A stretch of DNA of 64,000 nucleotides from Acanthornis magna (taxonomy: Eukaryota > Chordata > Aves > Passeriformes > Acanthizidae). The notes beneath the pieces are model-generated. The model was not told the DNA's origin, made no database searches, and worked only from the letters and a program-made list of their open reading frames with translations. Where the stretch lies: assembly GCA_036785705.1 (NCBI GenBank), contig JAWUZG010000297.1, positions 372,001 through 436,000 on the forward strand. The letters run 5' to 3'. Positions 13,801 to 26,186 of this stretch are shown here, piece after piece (positions within the stretch are counted from its first letter, which is position 1; every line of letters starts with the position of its first letter). The position numbers and the translations under genes are program-made.

Positions 13801-16800
13801 TGCATGTGTGTTACCTTCACAATAAGGCTTTAGGTGTTAGAAGGATGAAGAATGCAGTCTATTACTACCTCTTAACAGATATCAGGACTATCCTGTTCAC
13901 AGGGATGGATGTGTACTTGAGGCAGCCACCATGCTAATTACCACTTCCTCAACTTGGGAATCCCAGTTTGTTCATCAAACATGAAATATCAAAGTCAACA
14001 ACAGTCTGGCATTTAGTATTTTCATATTCACATCTTCACTGTTACTGGTATGTTTTTTTAAGTCATATTTTACGCATCCAGTTGCAAACACGAGTTGGTT
14101 TTCAGTGTAAGGACAGCTGGTAAGGGCAGATTGGGAATGCAGGAAAACAAGAATTAATTGCCCAGGCCTATCAGTTGTGCAGCAGAGGGATATAGGAATT
14201 GAAATGTCAGTGTTTTGGAGAGGGGGTGATCAATGTGAATTTGAAGCTTGTTTCCGCCTCACTTCAAGTGACAAAATATTCCTGACATCAGCTTTAGGAA
14301 AGAGACTTATATTACCTGTGAATTGGTTAGGGACTGCCTTGCAAGGAGAACTTTGTATATATTATCAATTGCAGTATTTTTGAAACAAACACAACCAAGA
14401 CTCATAATTTCACAGCAAGGACAAGAAAACAAATCTCAGTGGCAGGCTCACACTGAAGGAAAGTAACTAAAAGGTACCAAGCCTACCTCACTCCAAAGAT
14501 AAAGGTTATAAGAGCAGCTCTTATACACCTCAGTGCAGAAGCTTGCATCCACTAAATGGCCATCTGCTGAGTAGAAAAAATAAATGGAAGTGTGAAGGGT
14601 TTTTCTTGGCATAGCATAATGTCAGATACCCATATCTGCAATTTAAGATTATACTACACTGGGAAGTAAAGCAAAAATAACCCTAAAAAATCTCCAGCCT
14701 TTTCCAGCTGATTGTTGCCTAGGATAATTCAATTACATATTATACATGTAGAATGAATTATTTAAAAATCCAGTATTAAAAGACTTAAAAAAGCAGCAAT
14801 TCTTTTATTTCCCTGCTAAATGTAACCACCAAGACTTTGTCCTTCTGTAAGTAAAATCAGAAATATCTAAACTTTTGCCAGGGTGTGTGTCCTGTTGGAT
14901 CTATATATTCACTAGAAACACAAGGGTGCTAGGGTAGGAATCACCAACCTGTTCTATGCATATCATTGAATATTCCTTGTAGATGATAGCTGTGAGTCTT
15001 TTGTGAGTTGCTGTGCCCATCAGTACCACTGGATCCTCTAGGGCTTGTGCTCAGGCTGGAGAGATGTCCTGAAACACCTTGTGCACAGCCATGGATAAAG
15101 GCCCAAATATAGATTTGCACATAGAGTGCAAATCTCAAAAGCAGGGCAGAAACACAACCATGTATAAAGATTTGATTTTATCAGTAACCTGGCAAGCAGA
15201 GTCTAGAAAAAGAAAGAGGCCTCTGTTCAGCATATTGCCAGCTTTTCTGTTGTGTCCTAAATTTTTTGTACCAGTAACATTTCTCAAGGTGTTGGTAGGA
15301 ATTTCTGCATGAGTAAGGCTGCAAGATATGGTTCTACTAATGCCAATATCTTTTGAGGTGTATGGCTGCTCCATTCGGTGGGGATTTGTACTGATGGGTA
15401 GCTCTCTAGAAGCCAGCTGAAATATGTACCCATATGAATTTATGTTGGTTGTAAAATTACATGACAGAAGTGCAGTATTTCCTGCGAATTATTGCTGTAT
15501 GCCTTCCTAAGTCTCTCATCTTACATTACATTTCCTAAACTCAGGGCTAAAATGCTGTACTTTTTAGGCATGTATTTCAAAGGTCAGCATGGAGTTATAT
15601 CTCAATTCACATATAAGAAAGAAAAATAATAATTGCAAGGAAGTGTTACTATTCATTGGCTTTTCCATCAATCTCCTTCTTGTTTTTACTTCATTTGCAG
15701 CATATGATTTCAGGGCATGAAGCCAAAGTGGACTTTTGCGTCAGCTAGTCTCACTTGCATATAGCAACTCCTCAATTATCACTTAGCTTCTCCTTTGTTA
15801 TGCTCTGTGCTCCTTAGTTTATAAGGATTACTTTCAGTAAGACAGTTAAACTCAATATAAATGTGCTTTGAGATTAATACCTTGCCTGTTAATTTGTTCC
15901 CAGCTTCTCATCTTCATGGTTAAAAATAGACATCAGGTAGGAATCTGAATGCACTTAGTTTTGGCTTTTAGCTGACTGTTCTTGCTGCCTACCAAGAGTG
16001 TTAAGTCATAACAGACATCTGGCTATATATAGAGAGGAAAAAACTGTAAATATTATTTGAATGCTAAGTGTACTTCAGGATTTTTAAGACATCTCACTAT
16101 AAGCCTTATTAGTCTTTTATGTTCTTGCATTTCCGGGCTGGTATGACCTGAACAGAGAGAATGAGATTGTCATTTCCCTTCTGCTAGGGGCGAATATAAT
16201 TTATTTTTCTTCTTATTATTGGACTCTCTTAACAGGAATTAAGGCTCATTGCTTTAAAGACACATGTGTTTAATAACAGGGATTTGATGTGTGCTGATCT
16301 CAGTGCCCATATGAAGTCTCCTGCAGATCAGAAGCAGTGCACAGCTGCAGATATTTGTGCACATGAAGTGCCTTAGAGGACCACTGCCTAACTGCATGCA
16401 TTTTACATGCTTTTCTTCTGATATGGATCTAAAGCTGCCAACAACAGCGTGGGAGCAGCAAAACTTAAAAGGAAAGGAAGGAATGTTTCCAATAAAATTT
16501 GCCTCCCTTGCATAGTCTAAGTGACAGCAAGCATTCCAGCTTTGAGGGCTTCCAGTTGGCATTGTATGAAAATATATTTCAAAGTGGGGAGAAAATATGA
16601 ATATAAAGAGGAGGAAGAATGAACTGCGGCACCACTGGGCTTCATTCACAGCCAAGGCTGTGGAGAGGGAAGTGGTGACAACTTTGGAGTTATATGTGCG
16701 TAAGAGCAAAGTTTCCCACATGTGTTCTCATCAGTATCACAGTTTGGGGTGCTTGGTAATGGAGGTTTGGGCTTCAGCCAGTGGGAGGCAAGGCCAACCA

Positions 16801-17429
16801 CAAAGTTCAGATCTGGATCCAAATGCCTGCGTGTTTGGGAGTAGTTATCCCTCTGGTTCGAGATTTTACTCATCTTAGCCATGCACAAAAATAAGTAACA
16901 AACATGAAAAAAGATGATTTTCAAGTTGGAGCTGTAATACTTTAAGTATTTAAGCCCTTTAGCAGTTTTGATTAACCAGGGGATTACATGAGATTTTGTG
17001 TGCCATTTACTTTATAAATTTGCTAAAATGAAATATATGACAAATACTTTGTCATTTGTACTGCAGATCAATCTTAAATGAGCCTGAAATGAGGTTTGGA
17101 GTAAATACCACTTGTGCCTCCATATTAGATCTTGTGCTTTAGGGAGCACTTGGTTATCTGCAGGAGAGAGAGTGAGCTCCTACCATACTCTAAAACCAGC
17201 TCTTCAGCTGTACTAAGGGAGAAGAGATGGAGGCCACTGTGCTGGCAGTGACGTGGCAACCACTTGCCAATGTCACAAAGCCATGGGCAGAAATGGCTGC
17301 TGTGAGTTGCACTTGCTGTAGAACATTGCTGCATTTTGCTAAATATCCTCATTTTCTGCTTGGAAGATCTGATTTTTTCCCCATTTCGGGGGACTCTGCT
17401 TCTACAAGCATAAATGTGGACATTTTGTG
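7834..17429. other. AT-rich noncoding DNA, nothing recognised
   Basis: About 9.6 kb with only short chance frames, the longest 155 codons on the minus strand at 16254-16721. There is a short GTTTT run near 13265-13286. No CR1, LTR, tRNA or other RNA gene was identified. A low-copy exon inside this stretch cannot be excluded by reading alone. Confidence 0.55.
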
Positions 17430-17501
17430 CTTCTACTTATTCTACACCCTGCAATTAGGTCATCTTCCTGACCTAATTGCATGGGGTAGAATATACAGAA
17501 G
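17430..17501. repeat. 72-bp imperfect hairpin
   Basis: Two 33-bp arms (17430-17462 and 17469-17501) are inverted complements around a 6-base loop. The inner 21 bp have 2 mismatches and the outer 12 bp have 3 clustered mismatches. The core of each arm carries GCAATTAGGTCA or its complement. Size and stem-loop geometry resemble a microRNA precursor, but a cruciform-prone inverted repeat or the remains of a small inverted-repeat transposon would look the same. It lies just outside the visible palindrome. Confidence 0.75.
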
Positions 17502-17658
17502 ATGCTGGAGAGTGCTTAATTTATTTGGAGTTGAGGAGATGGCTTCAGTTGCCGGAGTTGGCACAGCAGCAGCCTACAACCATTGCTCTTGCACTTCTGT
17601 TGTGGCAGGAGCTCCTTGGTTCTTGGAGGTGCTAGAAAATCCCTGCTTCTTGTAAGAA

Positions 17659-17740
17659 GAATTCTTTGCTACAATTTCACCCCCTGAATTCTTTGCTACA
17701 CTTTCACCCCCTGAAACCCCCTGAAACCCCCTGAAACTCT
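17659..17740. repeat. Compound short tandem repeat
   Basis: Two 27-bp units starting GAATTCTTTGCTACA (17659-17685 and 17686-17712) differ by about one base. They are followed by about three 10-bp units of CTGAAACCCC to 17740. Local tandem duplication by slippage is the simplest explanation. Confidence 0.85.
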
Positions 17741-18106
17741 GCCTGAGTTGGGGTCAAAAGCACATCCAGCAGCTCCTTTGGAATAAGAGGCAATGGAATT
17801 GTGACAATCATTTTCCATTTTATTCCATTTCAACCATAGATAAAACTAACACCAATTTAATTAAACGATCTTGCATATATTGATCAGATTCTGAAATTTG
17901 CATTTAATACTAATAGCTGCAGTGGCTCGTAACATATTATATAGAATAAACAGGTTTTGAAGAGATTATTTGCTATGTTGGTGGTGGTTTTGTAAGAAAA
18001 GAAGCTAGTGGCCCTTTCTAAAAGCTTTGTAACTCAGGGTCTCCTAAATAATAAATGTCTGCCTTGAAAATAAGGCTGTCCCATGTTCCCTTGTGTCCTG
18101 GTGGTT

Positions 18107-21100
18107 AGGTCACACGAAGCAAACAATTGAGCAAGCACACTGCATAAGTCTGACAATAGATAGGTCCTTGGGAGCAGTTGTTCACACTTTAGCTGTTCTT
18201 TTAAAAGAGCATGATCATTCTAATGTAAACCAAAGGTGTTTCTTTTTTCCTGCTCATACAAAAAAAACCACATCTGAGTAGTCCTCATGCTCCTTCTAAT
18301 TATATGAGCTACTGATTTTGGGTTAATGTTCTTCGTTCCAATTCAGACTGTTCCTGTTAAGATGCAGCTGGCGTCAAAATGATCCTATCTTATGACTACT
18401 ACTGTATATGATATAATTAAGCAGTAATCCCTTTCAAAATTGGTCATTAGCATTAGCTAGCAATTTGCTAAATTTGCTTCAAAAGGTTAATGCTACAGCT
18501 GTGGTAAACAATAACTAATTTCATGGGGATTTATTGCTGTTAAAAAGTATAATCAGTTTCTAATAGCAATACTTAATTTTTTAAAAAAACTGTAGATTGG
18601 TTGACTGCACTCGGATTGCTTACAATGGATATTTTCCTGGCAGATGGGTAATCCTCTGTTAGTAATTTCAATTCTGAGTTCTCAGATTTAGCACTTCAAT
18701 TATGCATTCTTCGTTTGTTTTATTAATTGTTTGGTTATATTTGACAATGCTGAACTATACATGCATGCATAATATATGACATATTATTCATGAAATTTTG
18801 CAATGTGACAGGCTCTGGTTACTCATGAGTAATACAGCAACCGTCACATAATAAATAAAGTAAAGTGACTTTATGTAAGCTTGTTCTAAGTCCTTAAACA
18901 TAATTATCTGAATTGTTGAAAGGAAATAAGTGTTGAAATTACTCTGATGCGTGATGTAGTAATTTGAGGAAATAAATTCTTATGCAATAGGTAGAACTCT
19001 TCTAAAGATGTTTATGAAAGGAACAAATGAGATAAATGGAGATATTCTGTGCTTAATACCAAGGCTGAAGGTGGCTGAGATTGGTGTGCTTACCCTTGCT
19101 GTAAATTTCTGCCGCTTTATTAACTGCAGCAGAACTGGATATAATTACATAGGCATAGAATTTAGCCGGGAGGGAATATTGCTACTGTGTGGAGCTGAAG
19201 TTCTTGCAGGATAGGAAACACGTGACTGATTAATTCTGTGAGTTGCTGGAGAGCCTCATTCATGTCTCTGGTTTCATGTCTCTTCTGGTCATAAAACCCA
19301 ATAACCTCAGCTCCCTCTCAGTGCCTTCAGATGCAAATATTCTGCCATGGAAATCTAAAGTAAACCTTTAGTTTGAATCAAACAAAATGAAAACAGTTTG
19401 CTGAGTTGCGGAGTCTCATTTCAGGTGACTTTGAGGTGTGTGTGGCAGGTGTGTGCTGCTCTGGTGCCTCGTGGGAGCTGTGTGTGTGTGCGTTCTTCCC
19501 TCATTCTTCACTCCTCCTGTACTGCCTGACCCCCAGATCTCTGTGTGCAGAGATATTCTGAATTTGGCAAAAGGCTGAGTCTGACCACAGAGTTTGCAGG
19601 TGACGGAGAAGGTGAAGTGACAGTCGCTGGAACTACAGCTCCCACAGTTCTCCAGGGCTTGAGGATTGCAGGTTTTGCACTGAAGTTGTCTTTTTTGAAA
19701 AGTAACATTACATAAGGACTCAGGGAAATATATTCCAGTGCTTGCATTAAATGTTTTGAGGCTTTTGTTCCAAAGTACTTTTGTTTGTATTGAAAGTACC
19801 AGGAAAACACTTACATTTTCAAAATTAAAAAAAAAAAAAAAATCCAGAACATTTCATTCTGTAAAGCATTTTGATGTATAAAAACTCCACAATTTTTCCT
19901 TAGGCTGCATGATATTACACTAGTCTTGTTTTTAGTAAAATATTTTTCAGTGATTTCTCACATTATATAGGGGTTCTGTATACAAAGAAGGAGAAATAAT
20001 GGTTGCAGATAAATTTTTTCGCTTACTGAATTCCATAAAATGCATACTCACCTTCTTTGCACTTACAGAGTAAAATTATTTTTAAAATTTCCAAATATTT
20101 TGTTAAATCTTCCTTCTTGTTGCTTTTTTCTTCCCCTCTAAAGCCCATATTAGCATTCCTACTTTAGGACTTTTACCAATTGTTTAAATTACAATACAAT
20201 TTTGAGATAATTCAACCTCTAAATAGCAGAATTTAGTAGCAAATTATCACCTTAAGTGAAATCACAGAAATCATTGATGCAATAATCCATTACACTTTTG
20301 TTACCAGTTTCTTGTTGGTTGTTATTCACCTGCATTACAGTCAGTAACTTCACAGGAGAAAAGCAGACCTCAGTAGAAAGAACATCAACCAACCTGGTCA
20401 AGGCTACCACCTCCAAATTTACAGTTTTTATTATATTTTTATATTTATATTATATTCATATGCTCTGGACAGTTCCTCCAGCTTCATTTAGACAGGGTCA
20501 ATAGAACCTAACCGTTCTTTTCTGGGTTTCTAGAGAGAATTAGAAAATAGTATCTGTTCATTTCCTTGCAAATCTCAACATTTTATCAAGACAGGAATGC
20601 ATTACTGCAAAGAGTTCATTTGTGAAGCAGGTTCCACAGATTAGATTTAAAGATTTAAATAGGTATTTTTTTTGTGATTGTCATTTTTGTTTCCCTTTTG
20701 AATTGTCTTTAAAGACAAACTGGCAGCCTTGTAAATTAAATAGAAATTGTTATGTCTGAAATTCATGTGCATTCATTAATATTGGAAGTTAATGTTATAA
20801 AAATCTTCAGCCGTATCATAATCTCTTTAAGTGCTACTAATGCATACTCATACTTTTCTTATGTTGTCTTCTGTCACTAAAAAGTAGATTCTGCTTTCAT
20901 TTACTGTAGCTACAAACTACTGACAGCATAGCTCATTTCCGAGCATGTAAAACTGTAATTAAGATTGTGGCATGCAGTTTTGCCTCCCTGGTGCACTACA
21001 AAAAGAAAACTGACTTTCCCCAAAATTTCTTATCTGCAAAAGGAATTTTGGGACACTTTAAGAGAGTGCATTCAGTGACTTTTTATAATCTTTATTTCCT

Positions 21101-22249
21101 ACTCCATTACAGAATTGCATAGACTAATAGCACTATTTTTTTTAAGCAGAACTAGATTCAGCTTGTGAGCGGTAAACCACAATTCAGTAGAAAAAGGTCT
21201 ATGTGAAAATTCATTGCAAACATAAACAAGAATATCTCTGTTGACTGCACTGGCCTTGTGCATTTCAGGAGACAGAGTAGTCTAAGAAGTCAGTACCTCA
21301 GTCAGGACAGATGGATGTATTTTACTCTCTTTTAGTCTCGTTCTATCAGCTGTGTGATTCAGCTGGCATCTGTGCTTTGGTTTTCATGCTACAGATCCTG
21401 TTATATCAGTTCCAGTGACACAGAAGTAGTAATTCATCTGTATGCTGACTTTTCTGACACAGGTATGTTTGAGATCATGGAGGTGTTATTTTAAAGAGCA
21501 CATTGTTACATTGGTCATGGAGTTACACAGCAGTGTCTGTTTTACAGAGAAGTGTGTATGAATGAAATGCACTGCTACTATTGAATAATTAAGCTTCATT
21601 GTGGCAATTTTTACGTATGAAGAGTAGGAGAGGAGATCTGTCAGTAGCATCTGAATAATAAGTCTGAGATGTACCAAATGCCTTGTGGAAATGTGGTTCC
21701 TAGAGCTGTTCTCCCATGCTGAATTCTAAATATAGGCTTCTGAGATGGAGTAAAATCAGCATTCAAAGCATATTTGTGTTAGGGCTGTTAAAGGATTTAC
21801 TTCCCATTCACTACCAGCATTTTTGCTCTCACATTTCTCATCCGTTTACCTACAGACTTACCACAGGGCTTCATTGTGTGCCCTCTTCTGTCACACAAAT
21901 GTGCTGGCTAGCAGAAAACTAACCATTACTGTATTGATTTTCTTTCATGCCTGCAAGTCATGAAGGTTTTGTGATTAATATAAATCAATATTTGTGGTAG
22001 AACAGAAAGTGACTTGCGTAACTGCTGATGAAAAAGAGAACACTGAAACTTTCATTCAACATCATTTTTATCTGTAAATATTTGTCTTAATAGGATTTCC
22101 ACTGTACCAGGCTTCATACTGTGAAGCAGGAAGTTTTTGGTGTGATATTGGCAGAATTTCCTCAGCTGTGACCCCCTACAATTTTAACACAATTTTAAAA
22201 AGAGCTAGAATCTAAGCTAGATACCCTGCTTCCTTATTACTTGTTAGAG
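18107..22249. other. AT-rich arm DNA, possibly conserved noncoding
   Basis: No gene, CR1 or LTR was recognised in the outer 4.1 kb of the left arm. The part around 18400-18900 is rich in TAAT/ATTA and ATGCAT-like words and free of low-complexity sequence. That texture resembles vertebrate conserved noncoding elements, but this is only an impression. The mirror copy is at about 59860-64000. Confidence 0.45.
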
Positions 22250-22370
22250 GAGAGATGGGATGGGATGGGATGGGATGGGATGGGATAGGTAGAATAGAAT
22301 AGAATAGAATAGAATAGAATAGAATAGAATAGAATAGAATAGAATAGAATAGAATAGAATAGAATAGAAT
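22250..22370 (-). repeat. CR1 tail microsatellite, left arm
   Basis: About six GGGAT units are followed by 16 AGAAT units on the plus strand, which read ATTCT on the CR1 sense strand. CR1 LINEs end in short ATTCT-type tails, so this array has probably expanded from the element's own 3' tail. The right-arm copy is longer by about 15 bases. Confidence 0.85.
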
Positions 22371-22470
22371 AGATTATTTCAGTTGAAGTGCAATAATCAC
22401 CTAGTCCACCCACCTGACCAAGGACCAACCAAGTCAAAGCTTGTACGTAAGGGCCTTGTCGAAATGCCTC
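22371..22470 (-). mobile_element. CR1 LINE, 3'-terminal fragment (left arm, part 2)
   Basis: Read on the minus strand this is the last part of a CR1 3' region, ending in TTCAACTGAAAT followed by the ATTCT tail. It is separated from its upstream half (23867-24005) by an LTR insertion. CR1 is the dominant LINE of birds and reptiles, and most copies are 5'-truncated like this one. Confidence 0.85.
22466..22470. repeat. Target-site duplication GCCTC (left flank of LTR)
   Basis: GCCTC at 22466-22470 recurs at 23862-23866, exactly flanking a TG...CA-bounded element. Removing the element and one copy restores continuous CR1 sequence. Confidence 0.9.
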
Positions 22471-23861
22471 TGTGGTAGTTTTGCCTGGCCCAGTTTTTGC
22501 CAGTGGATAGGGTGGGGTACAAAGATGGCTCCTGCATGTCCTGAGTAAAGATTCTGGACATTTCTCCACCATGTCCAGCAGAGCCAATCTCTGATGGCTC
22601 TGAAGATGATGGATATGCTGCTGGCCAAACCTGGGCCAATTAGAGATGTTAGTTACGCCTCTGTGAAAACATACTTAAGAAGAAATCAAAACAAGGTAAG
22701 CACGCACTTCTTTGTAGCCAGGGAAGGAGGAGGAGGAGGTAAAAATATGTGAGGGAGAACAACATGGAGGCACCAAGGTCAGTGGAGAAGGTGGGGGAGG
22801 AGATGCTCCAGGCGCTGGAGCTGAAAACCCTCTGCCAGCCGTGGTGAAGACCATGGGGGAGCAGGTGGTCGCCCTGCAGCCCATGGGGTCCAGGGGGATG
22901 CAGAGAACCCCCCACAGCCTGTGGGGAGGTGCCCACGCCAGAGGAGCAGGTGGAAGCCTGCAGGAAGCTGTGATCCAGTGGGAGTCCCAGAGACTGAGAG
23001 TTGCAAAAGCCTTGCAGGAGAGAGAAAGGCCTTGGTCCCGGGATGGAAACAGCCTGGCCTCGGCTTGGAAGTCTGCAGCCTGGAGAGAATCTCAGACAGC
23101 AGCAATCGGGCGGGGCTGCTCGTGAGATTGGACCCACGCCAAAGAAGTTCGCAGAGGACTGTCTCTCGTGGGAGGGACCCCCATGGCTAAGTAGAGGATT
23201 CTTTTCCCCTGATGGACTGACCCTGACCAAAGGAAAACCCCCATGCCCTGCCCCCACCCCGGAGCTGTTGGTTAGAAGGAAGGAGGGAGGGGGTGAGCTG
23301 AGAAACGGCCTTAATAGGGAGAGGGCTGAGCAGAAAAACAGTGTTTGTAGCAGAAGAATTGTGGCGTTGGACTGACTAAGAAAAGCCACATATCTTGCCC
23401 CAACCTGGATCTGCTGGTTGAATGGAAGGAGGGGGCGAATAGAGAAACAGTGTCTGTAGCAGAAGAATTGTGATGGACTGACTTAAAGAAAAAACCCCAC
23501 ACCCTGCCCCTGCCTGGGAGTTGTTGGTTAGTTAGAAAGGTGGGAGGGGGTGAGCTGGGAAGCGGTGCCTTAAGAGGGAAGGGGGGTCAGTGAAGAAACG
23601 GTGTCTTGAGAGCTTATTTTTATCTCTGATTTATCCTCCGACTCTGTTAGACTAATAAATCACTTTTTTTTGCAACTTTAAGTTTCCCCGCCTGCTTTTG
23701 CCCTGAATCTAGTGCGTCCCCTTATCAGTGGTCTTATCTCAACTCATAAGTCCAGTGTTTTGTGTTAATTTTCCCTCTCCTCTGCATAGCTGCAGCAGGA
23801 GAGAGCATAGAGAGCAAACGTCGTAGGTGCCTGGCATTTAGCCAGGGTCAAACCCACGACA
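22471..23861 (+). mobile_element. LTR-type ERV insertion (solo LTR or short non-autonomous element), left arm
   Basis: The 1391-bp element begins TGTGGTAGTT and ends AACCCACGACA, with terminal TG and CA, and is flanked by a 5-bp duplication. Both are typical of retroviral integration. Orientation is read as plus because a CCAAT box (22636-22640) and TATA-like ACTTAAGA (22673-22680) lie near the left end, and AATAAA (23654-23659) lies about 200 bp from the right end. The terminus resembles an abundant songbird ERV LTR family. No gag, pol or primer-binding site is visible. If it is one LTR, promoter and polyadenylation signal are almost 1 kb apart, which is unusual. A 246-codon minus-strand frame inside it (22649-23389) is proline/serine-rich, overlaps frames on the other strand and is not called a gene. 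Confidence 0.85.
23654..23659 (+). promoter_or_regulatory. AATAAA polyadenylation signal of LTR
   Basis: Canonical hexamer followed by a T-rich stretch, as expected at the R/U5 region of an LTR. It also supports the plus orientation of the element. Confidence 0.55.
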
Positions 23862-23866
23862 GCCTC
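23862..23866. repeat. Target-site duplication GCCTC (right flank of LTR)
   Basis: Second copy of the 5-bp duplication. CR1 sequence resumes directly after it. Confidence 0.9.
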
Positions 23867-24005
23867 TTAAACCCTGACAGGCTTGGGACCTCACTACCTC
23901 TCTAGGAAAGGCTGTTCCAGTGTTTGACCCCCCTTTCAGTTAAAAAATGCTTGCTACAGTCCAGTCTAAAGCTCCAGATGAAGGGCATTAAATTGTTCCT
24001 TGAAA
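23867..24005 (-). mobile_element. CR1 LINE, 3'-terminal fragment (left arm, part 1)
   Basis: On the minus strand this has the conserved CR1 wording around TCAAACACTGGAACAGCC and CCTAGAGAGGTAGTGAGG, then a phrase ending in TTTAAGAGGC where the LTR inserted. The upstream end near 24005 is where CR1 similarity stops being recognisable. Confidence 0.85.
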
Positions 24006-24109
24006 ACTGAAAGAGTTGTACATAGTGTACAGGTGTGAGGTGAAAGAGTGTGCATAGTGATAATGCTGGGCTTTTTGCAGGCTAGAAAATTGCAGTCTTA
24101 GCTATATAG

Positions 24110-24152
24110 CTTATCTGCTCTTCTCTGTAATAGCAGGAGGAGAGCAGATAAG
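24110..24152. repeat. Short inverted repeat (hairpin), left arm
   Basis: CTTATCTGCTCTTCTC and its near-complement are separated by 11 bases, giving a 16-bp stem with one mismatch. The mirror copy is at 57940-57982. Function unknown. Confidence 0.75.
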
Positions 24153-26186
24153 TATTTATACACCTATTTTATATAAGTTCACCAGTATTTCCCTTTTGCT
24201 TTCCTCATGCGGGATTCATTTCAGTCTCTTTTTTACCAACCCTCTATAAAGAGATCAAAAAACAACAACTGTAAACTTTGAAATTGTAATTAATAACTTA
24301 ATCTATTAAAGGTATGTGTTCATATGCTACATGCATACAAGTACAGTATAAGAGTATTATGCAAGTGATGGGGAAATGATTTTCACATAAAGTCTTTGTA
24401 GATATTATGGATGTGATTCATAGGTCAAATTGCAGCTAGAAATTATATTCTTCCTGTGCTCTTTTTTTCAAGAAAAAAATAAGCTATTGCTGTGGACTTG
24501 GTATATAATCATTTTAAGGCATAAAAGGATGTGTATGGATTTTGAAAACTTAGTTACTGGTTTTCAAAATGGAAGAAATCCAGAGCATGATCCTCTTCCA
24601 CACTTTTTTCAGCTGTTTGTACAAATTCTGCACAGAAAACTGGCCTGCCACACATGTTGTAAAATATATATATATATTAGAAAACAGTTTTGCAATACTT
24701 CATTTTTCTCACTGTTATGACTGGATTTGTATCAACAAATCCACCTTTTAAAGCTTCACATTGTAAGTATGTGAGTAGCTCAGGGAAAACAGGTCTCTGA
24801 TATGGGCTAGTAACTGAGTGTACTGAAGTAAATGGTGGTTCTGTATCCCTTTAAAGTTTAAAATTACTTAAAACTGTATTACAGCTAAATTAGCTATGCT
24901 TTCGGGGCTACATATGTTTTTATATTTCTAAGGAACACAGCATAGCAAATGGTCTAATCTGACTGCCACAGCCTGTCTTTGGACCTGAGTATGTGAAATG
25001 TCAGTGATCACAGTCACAGACTTTGGCAGTTTGTTGTCGATAAAAAGATGTACAGTCCTAAACAGACATCAGTATTGTAACACACTGTAGAAAATCCCCA
25101 TTTCAGTGTTGAGATATACAATTTTCAAAGTAAAGAAATCAAAAGGGGGAATGCTTCCATCCAGCCTGTCTACAGCATGAACTGAGAAAGGGAAAAAATA
25201 AGTGATTAAATTTTGATCAACTTTATGCAGATGTTTGTATCAAAGAACTCTTTTTGAATCTTTGTTTCTTGGTATTAGAAATGGATGTTTGGCACAAGCT
25301 GGATGCATAGAAGTCAGACTGCTTGTATTTTTTGGTAGAATTAAGGCTGAGAAATGCAGGTGAATCCTTGGAAGTTAACATTGCATACACTGATGAGAAT
25401 TGTAGAATGTGCAAATTATATGTTACACAAGATAGAGATTTCCTTTTGATGCTAAAGAGTTTTTCTCTGGTGGTTCTTGTATTATGTCATTTGTGTGAGT
25501 GTTGTGTCATTTGTATGAGTGTTGTAACAACTAGTGTGGCAACAATTTTGCTTGTGCTTGATTGCTGTCAAACTCAGTGTCCCAGAACCAAGGAATTTGC
25601 CTGATATTGACATGAGTCACTGGTTATCTGATGCAGAAACAAGGTTTGCATAAGTCCCAGCACTTTACATCACTAGTTTGACCAGTAAATCATGTGTAGT
25701 TTCATTACTCTTGTTTTGTACTTGTTTTTTGAGACACTGGTATTCATCCCTGCCAACTGCTTGTCAGTCTGGTACTTTCTGAATGACTACCTTGTCTCCT
25801 ACTTCTGAATAACAGCAGGGGCAGGTGGCTGCGTAGTTTCCAATCAAGAAGGAATGCTAATGAATTATAAAGAACTTCTGACTTGCATTTAATAGCACCA
25901 TGACATGTTATAACAGCCTGCCAAACACAACATTTCTTATAAATCACACTTCAGGGACAAAAGTATCCACCTCTCATATCTGAGGCCTCTGCAAAAGTCA
26001 GTGTTTGAAGATGACACAATTTGCTCCACCTTGTAAAGTACCCTCTTATGAGAAATGTTTCTTTCTTTCATGCACAAAATAAGATAATTTAACATTTTCT
26101 CGCTTCTCCCCAACCACAACGGCACTGAGCACTTTGTCTCATTTTAGGAAACACTCTATTGTTCTTTTGCAGGAAGAAAATCCATT

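Noticed and set aside
16254..16721. 155-codon minus-strand ORF
   Set aside because: No recognisable motif, no exon signals in a consistent arrangement, and length within chance for an 18 kb AT-rich region.
22649..23389. 246-codon minus-strand ORF
   Set aside because: Lies wholly within the LTR-type element, opposite to its inferred transcription, with P/S-rich low-information composition.
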